Origin: UBA2357 sp041916775
GTDB taxonomy: Bacteria > Pseudomonadota > Gammaproteobacteria > Burkholderiales > Rhodocyclaceae
Reading direction: 5' to 3'
Length of the DNA: 64,000 bases
Assembly (NCBI GenBank): GCA_041916775.1
Contig: JAYRYZ010000015.1
Coordinates: forward strand, 57,603 to 121,602
Part shown: in pieces, positions 1 through 8,603 of the stretch
How positions within the stretch are numbered: position 1 is the first letter of the stretch
How the letters are laid out: each line of letters opens with the position of its first letter
Position numbers and translations under genes: made by a program
The notes under the pieces: model-generated
What the model was told of the DNA's origin: nothing
The model's input: only the letters and a program-made list of their open reading frames with translations
Database searches by the model: none

Positions 1-1
1 T

Positions 2-1135
2 ATCGACATCGTCGCCCAGAACGTGCGCACCACCGACTTCGAAGACCCGGTGTTCAAACCCTACGTGATCCGGAACATCAACGGCGTGCCGGTCGCGATC
101 GTGGGTCAGGCCTTCCCCTATACCCCGATCGCGAACCCGCGCTGGCAGACGCCGGACTGGACCTTCGGCATCCGCGACGAGGAGATGCAGCAAGCGGTGA
201 ATGCCGCGCGAGCTGCAGGCGCACAGGTCGTCGTGGTGCTGTCTCACAACGGCATGGACGTCGACCTCAAGATGGCTTCGCGCGTCACCGGTATCGACGC
301 AATCTTCGGCGGGCACACCCACGATGGCGTCCCCGCGCCGATCGTGGTGAGCAACGCCGGCGGCAAGACACTCGTGACCAACGCCGGCTCCAATGGCAAG
401 TTCCTGGGCGTGATGGACTTCGAGGTCAAGGATGGCAAGGTCGCGGACTTCCGCTACAAGTTGCTGCCGGTGTTCTCCAATCTGCTCCCGGCCGACGCGG
501 AGATGGCGAGCTTCATCGAGAAGGTCCGCGCCCCGTTCATCGAGAAGCTCGGCGAAAAGCTTGCCGTCACGGAAGGTCTGCTCTACCGACGCGGCAACTT
601 CAACGGCTCATGGGACCAGCTCCTCGTCGACGCACTCATGTCGGAGCTGGATGCGGAGATCGCCTTCTCGCCCGGCTTCCGCTGGGGGACCTCGTTGCTG
701 CCGGGCGACACGATCACGATGGAGCACCTGCTCGACCAGACCGCGATCACCTACCCGTGGACCACGGTCACCAACATGAGCGGTGAGATGATCAAGACCA
801 TCCTGGAAGACGTCTGCGACAACCTCTTCAATCCCGACCCCTACTACCAGCAAGGCGGCGACATGGTGCGCGTCGGCGGAATGCAATACACCTGCGACCC
901 GGCTGCCGGCATGGGCCAGCGGATCAGCAACATGATGCTCGCAGGCAAGCCGATGGACCCGACCAAGACCTACAAGGTCGCCGGCTGGGCGCCGGTTTCC
1001 GAGGAGGCGCGCAACTCCGGGGCGCCGGTCTGGGAGGTGGTCGCTCGCCATCTGCGCGACCAGAAGGTGGTCACCCAGCGCGCGCCCAACATGCCTGTCC
1101 TGAAGGGACTTTCCGGCAACCCCGGGCTTGCATGA
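2..1135 (+). CDS. soxB: SoxB thiosulfohydrolase, C-terminal part (5' end outside the window)
   Basis: Periplasmic hydrolase of the Sox complex that releases sulfate from the cysteine-bound sulfone on SoxYZ. The reading frame is open from base 2, so the start and the N-terminal metal-binding motifs lie before the window; about 377 residues remain. Visible family features are VVVVLSHNGMDVD, the metal-binding IFGGHTHDGVPAP segment and a complete 5'-nucleotidase-like C-terminal domain, with MEHLLDQTAITYPWTTVTNMSG typical of SoxB. The stop at 1133-1135 is followed 22 nt later by the SoxH-like gene, and transporter and thioredoxin genes follow. This is the usual tail of a sox cluster, so soxXYZA would be expected upstream. 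Confidence 0.93.
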   Translation: MDIVAQNVRTTDFEDPVFKPYVIRNINGVPVAIVGQAFPYTPIANPRWQTPDWTFGIRDEEMQQAVNAARAAGAQVVVVLSHNGMDVDLKMASRVTGIDAIFGGHTHDGVPAPIVVSNAGGKTLVTNAGSNGKFLGVMDFEVKDGKVADFRYKLLPVFSNLLPADAEMASFIEKVRAPFIEKLGEKLAVTEGLLYRRGNFNGSWDQLLVDALMSELDAEIAFSPGFRWGTSLLPGDTITMEHLLDQTAITYPWTTVTNMSGEMIKTILEDVCDNLFNPDPYYQQGGDMVRVGGMQYTCDPAAGMGQRISNMMLAGKPMDPTKTYKVAGWAPVSEEARNSGAPVWEVVARHLRDQKVVTQRAPNMPVLKGLSGNPGLA

Positions 1136-1157
1136 AGAACGCCAGGAGGGATCCACC

Positions 1158-2189
1158 ATGAGCCAGATCCATGCAGCACATCGGCGCCGCCAGTTCCTCA
1201 AGCTGGGATTCGGCGCGGGGGCGAGCCTCGGACTCGCGTCTGCCTTTCCGCAGCTCGCCGCGTTCGCCGCGGAGCTGGAAGACTTCGTCAAGGGGCCGCC
1301 TGTCCCCGACATCGCGCCCCAGCGCCTGTCCGAACATGTTTGGATGATCTACGCGAAGGACGGTTTTCCGACACCGGAGAACCAGGGCATGATGAGCAAC
1401 ATCACCTTCGTGATCACCAAGGCGGGTGTGGTGTTCCTCGACCCGGGCGGATCGGTGCAGATCGGCGAGATGGCGCTGCGCCAGCTGCGCACGCTGACCG
1501 ACAAGCCCGTGGTCGCGGTGTTCAACTCGCACTATCACGGCGATCACTGGCTGGCCAACCACGCGCTCGTCGAGGCCTACGGCGCCGACCTCCCCATCTA
1601 CGCCCATCCGGTCTCCAGACAGCAGATGGAGGGTGTGGCGGGCAGCATGTGGAAGGGGCTGCTCGAGCGCTGGACCAACCAGGCAACGGCGGGAACCCGG
1701 ATCGTCCCGCCCAACCGTACGGCTGAACACGGTGCCGAGTTCAGCTTCGGCGACGTCACCCTGCGGGTGCACCACTACGGCACCGCGCACACACCGGGCG
1801 ACATCTGCGTGCAGGTCGTCGAGGACAGACTCACCCATGTCGGCGACGTCGCAATGGATCGCCGCATCGCCAACATGGACGACGGCTCGTATGCCGGCAC
1901 GCTGCAGTTCATCGACGCACTCGAGCGCAACGCTGCCTCCTCGATCTGGGTGCCGGGCCACGGAAAGCCGGGCGACCAGGTGCTGCAGTGGAACAAGGCG
2001 TTGTTCGAAGGCATTTACGAAACCTGCCTTGCCGCAGTCGAGGAAGGCGCAGGCATGGACGTCGCGCGCGAGCGCGTGCTCAAGGACCCGCGCGTCGCGA
2101 GCCGTGCCGCGGAGACGCTCGGCTTCGAGAGCAATATCGGCAAATATGTGAGCATCGCCTATCTGGAGGCCGAGGCGGCAGCGTTTTGA
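1158..2189 (+). CDS. SoxH-like MBL-fold metallohydrolase, Tat-exported
   Basis: A 343-residue metallo-beta-lactamase-fold protein of the SoxH / quinoprotein-relay type; its substrate is unknown. The N-terminus carries a twin-arginine signal (HRRRQFLKLGFGAGASLG) followed by an Ala-rich cleavage region, so it acts in the periplasm. Metal ligands are intact: HYHGDH, a later HTPGD, an Asp in GDVAMD and a His in PGHGKPGD. The ATG at 1158 has AGGAGGG 8 nt upstream; a TTG start at 1128 would overlap SoxB and spoil the signal peptide. It follows soxB by 22 nt and is probably in the same transcript. SoxH is an accessory gene not essential for thiosulfate oxidation in characterised sox clusters. Confidence 0.85.
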   Translation: MSQIHAAHRRRQFLKLGFGAGASLGLASAFPQLAAFAAELEDFVKGPPVPDIAPQRLSEHVWMIYAKDGFPTPENQGMMSNITFVITKAGVVFLDPGGSVQIGEMALRQLRTLTDKPVVAVFNSHYHGDHWLANHALVEAYGADLPIYAHPVSRQQMEGVAGSMWKGLLERWTNQATAGTRIVPPNRTAEHGAEFSFGDVTLRVHHYGTAHTPGDICVQVVEDRLTHVGDVAMDRRIANMDDGSYAGTLQFIDALERNAASSIWVPGHGKPGDQVLQWNKALFEGIYETCLAAVEEGAGMDVARERVLKDPRVASRAAETLGFESNIGKYVSIAYLEAEAAAF

Positions 2190-2339
2190 CCTCCCTGCAC
2201 GACGCCGAGCGCGCGGCGGCGGGGCTACCCCGGGTCGGCGTTCCGAGTAAAATCGCGGCAACAACAAAGGGTTCGCGTCGTGAACCTGGCCGCACGCTCC
2301 AGACGGAATGCGCGGCAACAGCGCACAAGGGATGCAGGC

Positions 2340-3428
2340 ATGCCGGATTTGATCGCGATCATGGACAGGATCGGCGAGGACACAACCCTCGCGCTCGGCG
2401 GCCTCTTGATCGGTGCGCTGTTCGGGGTCCTCGCGCAACGCTCACGCTTCTGCCTGCGCGCGGCGGTCATCGAGGTGGCGCAAGGGCAGCTCGGCCCCAA
2501 GCTTGCGGTCTGGCTGCTCGCCTTCTCCGGCGCCATCATCGTGACCCAGATCCTGCAACTTTCGGGACAGTTCGACACCGCCAACGTCCGGCAACTGTCC
2601 AGCCAGGGCAGTCTCTCGGGCGCGCTCATTGGGGGCATCCTGTTCGGTATCGGCATGATCCTCGCACGCGGCTGCTCCAGCCGCCTGCTGGTGCTGGCCG
2701 CCAACGGCAACCTGCGTGCGCTGCTCTCCGGGCTCGTGTTCGCAATGGTCGCGCAAGCCTCGATGAGCGGCATCCTCAGCCCTTTCCGAGAAGCGGTCAG
2801 TGCGTGGTGGACGATAGACGGCGGCAGCGCGCGTGACCTCCTCTCGCTCAGCGGCATCGGTCATGGCGGTGGGCTGCTGTTCGGCCTGGTCTGGCTCGCG
2901 GCCGCGGTCCATTTCGGCCTGCGCCATCGGATCAGCGCCTGGGGCTGGTTCGGCGGAGTCGGTGCCGGCGCCGTGGTTGCGCTGGCATGGTGGTTCACCT
3001 TCACAATGTCATCCAGAACCTTCGACCCCTCGCCGATCAAGAGTCTCTCATTCACTTCGCCGTCGGCCGACGTGCTGATGCTCGTGCTCTCGCCGCCGGG
3101 ACAAGCACTGAACTTCGACCTGGGCATGGTGCCGGGGGTGTTCCTGGGCTCCTTCATCGCCGCCCTGCTCGCGCGGGAGCTCAAGCTCGAGGGCTTCCAG
3201 GGCGCGTACTCGATGCCACGCTATATCATCGGCGCGGTGCTCATGGGCTTCGGTGGCGTGCTCGCGGGCGGCTGCGCCGTGGGTGCGGGCGTATCGGGCG
3301 CGGCGGTATTCGCACTCACCGCCTGGATCGCGCTCGCCGGCATGTGGCTTGGCGCGAGCCTTACCGACCGCCTCGTCGACGGCCAGACCAACAGCATGGC
3401 GCAGCAACCCCTCGCACAACGCCCCTGA
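2340..3428 (+). CDS. YeeE/YedE (DUF395) family sulfur-compound transporter
   Basis: Inner-membrane protein of about 362 residues with roughly nine to ten hydrophobic segments, probably importing thiosulfate or another sulfur species. Family cysteine motifs are visible: RSRFCLRAAV near the N-terminus, ARGCSSRLLV in the middle and LAGGCAVGAGVSG near the C-terminus. They resemble the thiosulfate-relay cysteines of YeeE. The ATG at 2340 (MPDLIAIMDR) is preferred over an in-frame GTG at 2280, which would add a basic non-membrane leader. It sits between SoxH-like and SoxW-like genes, the place of SoxT-type transporters in other sox loci, so SoxT is a reasonable alternative name. Confidence 0.85.
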   Translation: MPDLIAIMDRIGEDTTLALGGLLIGALFGVLAQRSRFCLRAAVIEVAQGQLGPKLAVWLLAFSGAIIVTQILQLSGQFDTANVRQLSSQGSLSGALIGGILFGIGMILARGCSSRLLVLAANGNLRALLSGLVFAMVAQASMSGILSPFREAVSAWWTIDGGSARDLLSLSGIGHGGGLLFGLVWLAAAVHFGLRHRISAWGWFGGVGAGAVVALAWWFTFTMSSRTFDPSPIKSLSFTSPSADVLMLVLSPPGQALNFDLGMVPGVFLGSFIAALLARELKLEGFQGAYSMPRYIIGAVLMGFGGVLAGGCAVGAGVSGAAVFALTAWIALAGMWLGASLTDRLVDGQTNSMAQQPLAQRP

Positions 3429-3438
3429 GTCCAGCACC

Positions 3439-3948
3439 ATGCCCCCACCATCCAACTTGCACAAGGCCCCCGGTCGGGTGGCGTCGTCAATCATCATTGC
3501 CGCCGTATCCGCATTCATGGCCGCAGCTTCCGCTGCGCCCCCGACCCTGCCAACCGCGATCGATCTGGCCTTGGACGGGCGCGAAGCACGCCGCCTTGGC
3601 GCTCCGGTTCTGATCCTCTATAGCCAGGCGGGTTGCCACTGGTGCGAAGAGGCGCGGCGCTACATCGTGCCGCTCTCGACGACATCGGGTACCCGGGAAA
3701 AGGCCGTCTTCCGCCAGATCGATATCGACTCGGAAGCGATCTTGAGCGATTTTGCGGGGCAGGCAGGCAGCCACCGCCAATTCGCCAAGGCGCGCAAGAT
3801 CGACATGACCCCGACCGTCATGCTCTACGCGCCGGACGGCCAGGCTATCGGTGATCCGATCATCGGCATGCGGCTGCCCGACTTCTATGCTCAGTACATC
3901 ATCAACGCGATCGAATCCGCGCGTAGTGCGATCGCAGCGGAGCAGTGA
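3439..3948 (+). CDS. SoxW-like periplasmic thioredoxin-fold protein
   Basis: A 169-residue protein with an N-terminal signal or anchor (residues ~13-33) and a thioredoxin-like domain with the redox motif CHWC in SQAGCHWCEE. The cis-Pro region is present as MTPTVMLY. SoxW-type thioredoxins keep SoxYZ carrier cysteines reduced in the periplasm; that role is inferred from the sox neighbourhood. The ATG at 3439 lies 10 nt after the transporter stop. A longer frame opening at 3253 overlaps the transporter and is rejected because the signal peptide begins at this ATG. Confidence 0.82.
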   Translation: MPPPSNLHKAPGRVASSIIIAAVSAFMAAASAAPPTLPTAIDLALDGREARRLGAPVLILYSQAGCHWCEEARRYIVPLSTTSGTREKAVFRQIDIDSEAILSDFAGQAGSHRQFAKARKIDMTPTVMLYAPDGQAIGDPIIGMRLPDFYAQYIINAIESARSAIAAEQ

Positions 3949-4194
3949 TCTCCCACCGCCCGCTGACACCCGACTCCGGGCTTGCGCGCATATCAGGTAC
4001 CTCCACCCCGTCATGATCGCCATAGCCTTTCGCAGCGGCTTTGCGCTCCGTCTCGTGGGGCAGCGCGTTGCCGGCGCATTGCTTCATGCTCTGCTCGGGG
4101 GCCGACGTTCTGCAAAGAAATGATGCATCCACGGAACGCGTCGGCCGCGCCGCGGTCTGCAGTGCCGTCCCAACATCAACGCCCGAGTGCACAC

Positions 4195-5286
4195 ATGACG
4201 ACCCCGCTCACGCAGCTCTACACCCCGCTCACCCTCGGCGCCATCGAGGTACCGAACCGCATCTTCATGGCCCCGCTCACCCGTTGCAGGGCGGAAGATG
4301 GTCACGTCCCCAACGCCCTCATGGCCGAGTACTATGCGCAGCGCGCCAGCGCCGGCCTGATCATCGCCGAGGCAACGATGGCCATGGAGGGCCACTCGGC
4401 ATTCTGGCGCGAGCCCGGCATCTACTCTGCGGCACAGATCGACGGCTGGGCGCGCGTGACCCGGGCGGTGCATGACGCCGGCGGCCGCATCGTGCTGCAG
4501 ATCTGGCATGGCGGCCGCGCCTGCCACCCGCTGCTCAACGACAACCGCGTCGCGGTGGCACCCAGCACGATCGCGATCAGCAACGACGAAGTCCACACCC
4601 CGCAAGGCAAGCAGCCCTACACCGTGCCGCGCGCGCTCGCAGACGACGAGTTGCCCGGCATCGTCGCCGGCTTTCGCCAGGCGGCCGAGAATGCACGCCG
4701 CGCAGGCTTCGACGGTGTCGAGATACACGGCGCCAACGGCTACCTGCTCGACCAGTTCCTGCGCGACGGCAGCAACAAGCGCAGCGGCCCCTACGGCGGC
4801 CCGCGCGAGAACCGCGCGCGCCTGCTGTTCGAGGTGCTGGATGCGGTGTGCGGCGCGATCGGCGCGGATCGGGTCGGGCTGCGCATCTCGCCACTCAACA
4901 GCTACAACGACATGCGCGACAGCGATCCGGTGGGACTCTCCGGCTGGCTCGCAGGCGAGCTCAACCGCTTCGGGCTTGCCTACCTGCATGCGATGCGCGG
5001 TGATTTCGCACGCCAGCAGGAAGGCGACATCATGAGCCCGATCCGCGCCGCCTACCGCGGCGTGCTCATCGGCAACATGGGCTACAGTGCCGAGGAAGCC
5101 GACGCGGCCATCGCGAGCGGCAAGGTGGACGCGGTCGCGTTCGGCATGACCTTCCTCGCCAACCCGGATCTCCCCGAGCGTTTCCGCGTCGGTGCGGCGC
5201 TCAACCCGCCGCGGGTGGATTACCTCTACTCGCCGGGTGCGGAGGGTTATACCGACTATCCACGTCTCGTCGAGGCGAACGCCTGA
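4195..5286 (+). CDS. Old yellow enzyme family NADH:flavin oxidoreductase (NemA-like)
   Basis: A 363-residue FMN-dependent alkene reductase of the old yellow enzyme family, reducing activated C=C bonds or nitro-compounds with NAD(P)H. Recognisable elements are PNRIFMAPLTRCRA at the N-terminus, IWHGGRA, the EIHGANGYLLDQFLRDGSN active-site stretch with the His/Asn substrate-binding pair, and the GPYGG loop. The C-terminal FMN-phosphate region is IGNMGYSAEEAD...VAFGMTFLANPDLPERF. The start at 4195 gives the canonical N-terminus MTTPLTQLYTPLTLG. A 246-nt gap separates it from the sox genes, so it is probably independently transcribed. Confidence 0.92.
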   Translation: MTTPLTQLYTPLTLGAIEVPNRIFMAPLTRCRAEDGHVPNALMAEYYAQRASAGLIIAEATMAMEGHSAFWREPGIYSAAQIDGWARVTRAVHDAGGRIVLQIWHGGRACHPLLNDNRVAVAPSTIAISNDEVHTPQGKQPYTVPRALADDELPGIVAGFRQAAENARRAGFDGVEIHGANGYLLDQFLRDGSNKRSGPYGGPRENRARLLFEVLDAVCGAIGADRVGLRISPLNSYNDMRDSDPVGLSGWLAGELNRFGLAYLHAMRGDFARQQEGDIMSPIRAAYRGVLIGNMGYSAEEADAAIASGKVDAVAFGMTFLANPDLPERFRVGAALNPPRVDYLYSPGAEGYTDYPRLVEANA

Positions 5287-5349
5287 GGCGCGTTTCCCGG
5301 CTCGGTCGCCACGTCCGGACGCCATCTCCGATTCAACGAGTCACTACCG

Positions 5350-5520
5350 ATGAAGATGCGCAGAAAGTCCGAACTGCCGACCAAGGTGTGCGCGGTCTGT
5401 GGCCGTCCCTTTGCGTGGCGGAAGAAATGGGCGCGGGACTGGGAGGCGGTGCGCCATTGCTCCGAGCGCTGCCGCCGTGACGGCCGCCGCACCCACGCTG
5501 CGTCGGCCGCACCATGCTGA
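5350..5520 (+). CDS. DUF2256 zinc-ribbon-like mini-protein
   Basis: A 56-residue protein. It carries the DUF2256 signature: CAVCGRPFAWRKKWARDWE followed by HCSERCRRD. The two C-x2-C / C-x3-C pairs suggest a small zinc-binding fold. Its stop codon lies inside the start region of the downstream photolyase (the ATG at 5514 overlaps this gene by 7 nt), so translation is likely coupled. DUF2256 genes often sit beside photolyase/cryptochrome genes; no biochemical role is established that I can name. Confidence 0.9.
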   Translation: MKMRRKSELPTKVCAVCGRPFAWRKKWARDWEAVRHCSERCRRDGRRTHAASAAPC

Positions 5521-6911
5521 CACCGCCCGCCCCAGCGCCCGGGGTCGTGTTCTGGTTCCGCAACGACCTGCGTCTCACCGACAACCCGGCGCTGCATACC
5601 GCGCAGGAAGCCTGCGCAGCGCTCGATAACCGCCCCCCGGGTGGCGCCTGGTTGCTGCCCGTTTTCGTGCACGACAGCGCCCAGCGCGCGACCACCCGAT
5701 GGGGCTTCGTGCGCATGGGCGCCCATCGACGTGCCTGGCTGGACTGCGCCCTGCGCGATCTCGGCGATCAGCTCGAAGCGCGCGGAAGCCACCTGCTGCA
5801 GTGTGAAGGCGACAGCGTGGCGCAGCTCGCATCGCTCCTCGACGCGCTGGGCAGGCCCTTGCTCGTGTGCGAGGACATCCCCGCACCGGAGGAACGGCGC
5901 ATGGTGCAGACGCTGCGCGAGCGCGGTTTCCAGGTGCGCACGGTGTGGCAATCCACACTGCTCGACCCCGCCAGCCTGCCCTTCGACGCCGATGACGTGC
6001 CCGACACCTTCAGCGTGTTCCGCCAGCGCATCGAGCAGGCGGGGCCATCGGGCGAACTGCGCGCGGCCCCACCGATTCCCGCCCCCCGCACGCTGCCGCC
6101 GCTGCCGCCCCGCGTACCCGGCGTGGACCGGATACCCGGTTGCCCCGCAGAAGCTGATACCGCTCCACCCACCCTGCCCGACGACCCGCGCGCGGCCTTC
6201 CCCTGCGCGCACCCGGCCTTCGACGGCGGCGAGCGTGCCGCGCTCGCCCATCTGCACCGCTATTGCGACCGCGGCTTGCCGCACAGCTACAAATCGACGC
6301 GCAACGGCCTGATCGGTATCGACTACTCCAGCAAGTGGTCGCCCTGGCTTGCGACCGGTGCGCTGTCGGCCCGCACTGCGTGGGACGCGGTCCGCCGCTT
6401 CGCGGCCGCGCACGGCGCCAACGACGGCACCTACTGGCTGTGGTTCGAGCTTCTGTGGCGGGATCACTTTCGCTTCCTGCACCGCAAGCACGGCCGACGC
6501 CTCTATCACGCCCGCGGTCTCGGCCAGAACGACGCACGCGCTCCGGACAGGTACGCCACCCCGCCGCACGATGCGGCCGCCTTCGCGCGCTGGTGCCGGG
6601 GCGAGACCGGCCATCCCTTCATCGACGCGGGCATGCGCGAGCTCGCCGCCACAGGCTACCTGTCGAACCGCATGCGCCAGAACGTGGCGAGCGCCCTCAT
6701 CCATGAACTCGGCTGCGACTGGCGCGCGGGGGCTGCGTGGTTCGAATCCCGCCTCATCGACTTCGACGTGTGCAGCAACCAGGGCAACTGGCTCTACCTT
6801 TCCGGCCACGGCACCGATCCGCGCGGCGGCCGTCGCTTCAATCCCGACAAGCAGGCGCGCGACTACGACCCGGACGGCGCCTACCGCGCGCTGTGGGCGG
6901 CTGCATCATGA
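5514..6911 (+). CDS. DASH-type cryptochrome/photolyase
   Basis: A 465-residue flavoprotein of the cryptochrome-DASH branch, which repairs cyclobutane pyrimidine dimers in single-stranded DNA using blue light. The N-terminal alpha/beta photolyase domain starts VVFWFRNDLRLTDNPAL. The C-terminal FAD domain holds SYKSTRNGLIGIDYSSKWSPWLATGALS, WLWFELLWRDHFRF, GHPFIDAGMREL and a DASH-diagnostic end GHGTDPRGGRRFNPDKQA. It overlaps the DUF2256 gene by 7 nt and the next photolyase by 4 nt (ATGA), making a three-gene coupled unit. Confidence 0.93.
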   Translation: MLTPPAPAPGVVFWFRNDLRLTDNPALHTAQEACAALDNRPPGGAWLLPVFVHDSAQRATTRWGFVRMGAHRRAWLDCALRDLGDQLEARGSHLLQCEGDSVAQLASLLDALGRPLLVCEDIPAPEERRMVQTLRERGFQVRTVWQSTLLDPASLPFDADDVPDTFSVFRQRIEQAGPSGELRAAPPIPAPRTLPPLPPRVPGVDRIPGCPAEADTAPPTLPDDPRAAFPCAHPAFDGGERAALAHLHRYCDRGLPHSYKSTRNGLIGIDYSSKWSPWLATGALSARTAWDAVRRFAAAHGANDGTYWLWFELLWRDHFRFLHRKHGRRLYHARGLGQNDARAPDRYATPPHDAAAFARWCRGETGHPFIDAGMRELAATGYLSNRMRQNVASALIHELGCDWRAGAAWFESRLIDFDVCSNQGNWLYLSGHGTDPRGGRRFNPDKQARDYDPDGAYRALWAAAS

Positions 6912-8509
6912 CCGGCGCGACGGCTGCGACAGACTTCGCGCCGGACAGTGATGCGTCCGCCCCGCCCCACCCCGCGCCCCGACTCACGCTGCGCCTCGTC
7001 CTCGGCGATCAGCTCAACCCGCGTCACAGCTGGTTCGCTGCGCCACGTGACGACGTAGTGGTCGTATTGATGGAACTGCGCCAGGAGACCGACTATGTGC
7101 GCCACCACGCACAGAAGATCCTCGCGATCTTCGCCGCGATGCGCGCCTTCGCACGTGCCCTGAAGGCGGCTGGCCACCGCGTGCGCTACATCGCGATCGA
7201 TGACCCGTCCAACCGCCAGCGGCTCACTGCCAACCTCGAAGCGCTCGTCGCTCACTACCAGGCCGCCTCTGTGGAGTACCAGGCGCCGGACGAGTGGCGG
7301 CTGGATGCCGAGCTTGCAGCATGGGCAGCGCGTGCCGGCGTGCCAGTGCGCGGTGTGGATGGCGAGCACTTCCTCACCGCGCGCGACGAAGCAGCGCGGC
7401 TCTTCGCGGACCGCAAGCAGTGGTTGATGGAGCACTTCTACCGCACCCAGCGGCGTCGCCACCGCGTGCTGATGACGGCCGACGGCAAACCGGCAGGCGG
7501 GCAATGGAACTTCGACCACGAGAACCGCAAGGCCTGGCCGGGCACGCCTGCCGAGCCACCCGACGCACGCCCCACACACGACCACCGCGCGCTGTGGCAG
7601 ACCATCGTCGCCAGCGGCGCTGACCACTTCGGCGACCCGCAGGCGGACGCGCTGCGCTGGCCGCTCGACCGCGCCGAGGCGCTGGTGCAGCTCGAGGCCT
7701 TCATCCGCCACGCCTTGCCGCATTTCGGCGACTATCAGGATGCGCTGTCGACGCGCGCCTCACGGCTCTTCCACTCTCTGCTGTCCTTCGCGCTGAATGT
7801 GAAGATGCTCGACCCGCTCGAGGTTGTGCAGGCAGCGGAGGCTGCATGGCGCGACGGCCGGGCCCCGCTCACGGCGGTGGAGGGCTTCGTGCGCCAGATC
7901 ATCGGCTGGCGGGAGTATGTTCGCGGCGTGTATTGGGCGCACATGCCGGGCTACACCGAAGCCAACGCGCTCGCCCACACGCGCCCCCTGCCCGCCTGGT
8001 TCTGGAGCGGCAACACGCGCATGGCCTGCGTCGCCGCGGCGATCGGCCAGTCGCTGCAACAGGCCTACGCGCATCACATCCAGCGCCTGATGGTGATCGG
8101 CAACTTCGCCCTGCTCGCCGGCCTGTCGCCGCAGGCGCTGCACCGCTGGTACCTCGGCATCTACATCGATGCCTTCGAGTGGGTGGAGGCCCCCAACACC
8201 CTCGGCATGAGCCAGTTCGCCGACGGCGGCCGCCTCGCGACCAAGCCCTATGTGAGCAGCGCCGCCTACCTGCACCGCATGGGCGACCACTGCAAGGGCT
8301 GCCATTACGACCACAAGGCTCGGGTCGGCGACCGTGCCTGCCCCTTCAATGCGCTCTACTGGGACTTCTTCGCGCGCCATGACGAACGCCTGCGCGGCAA
8401 CCACCGGCTGACGATGGTGTATCGCAACTGGGACAGGATGCCCCGTTCCGACCAGGTGGCGCTGCGGGCGCAAGCGGCACGCACGCTGGCGATCCTCGAG
8501 GAACTGTGA
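6908..8509 (+). CDS. FeS-BCP family (6-4)-type photolyase (PhrB-like)
   Basis: A 533-residue cryptochrome/photolyase of the iron-sulfur bacterial class, whose studied members repair (6-4) photoproducts and carry a 4Fe-4S cluster with a lumazine antenna. After a short variable leader the family domain begins LRLVLGDQLNPRHSWF. The C-terminal cluster region contains HCKGCHYDHKARVGDRACPF, with three cluster cysteines; a fourth is expected upstream (ACVAAAIGQ region). FAD-domain motifs such as EGFVRQIIGWREYVRG are intact. The ATG at 6908 overlaps the DASH gene stop by 4 nt, so both photolyases are probably made together. Confidence 0.92.
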   Translation: MTGATAATDFAPDSDASAPPHPAPRLTLRLVLGDQLNPRHSWFAAPRDDVVVVLMELRQETDYVRHHAQKILAIFAAMRAFARALKAAGHRVRYIAIDDPSNRQRLTANLEALVAHYQAASVEYQAPDEWRLDAELAAWAARAGVPVRGVDGEHFLTARDEAARLFADRKQWLMEHFYRTQRRRHRVLMTADGKPAGGQWNFDHENRKAWPGTPAEPPDARPTHDHRALWQTIVASGADHFGDPQADALRWPLDRAEALVQLEAFIRHALPHFGDYQDALSTRASRLFHSLLSFALNVKMLDPLEVVQAAEAAWRDGRAPLTAVEGFVRQIIGWREYVRGVYWAHMPGYTEANALAHTRPLPAWFWSGNTRMACVAAAIGQSLQQAYAHHIQRLMVIGNFALLAGLSPQALHRWYLGIYIDAFEWVEAPNTLGMSQFADGGRLATKPYVSSAAYLHRMGDHCKGCHYDHKARVGDRACPFNALYWDFFARHDERLRGNHRLTMVYRNWDRMPRSDQVALRAQAARTLAILEEL

Positions 8510-8603
8510 GCCCTACTGCCGGGCACGCACAGGTGCGCCTTCAGCCTGCGAAGTCCTGTACCCTCGCAGCACGCCCACCCGGCAATGCAGGAGCACCTAC
8601 AGC

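Noticed and set aside
3949..4194. Possible regulator or riboswitch before the old yellow enzyme gene
   Set aside because: No coherent frame, conserved RNA pairing or operator could be made out; left as plain spacer.
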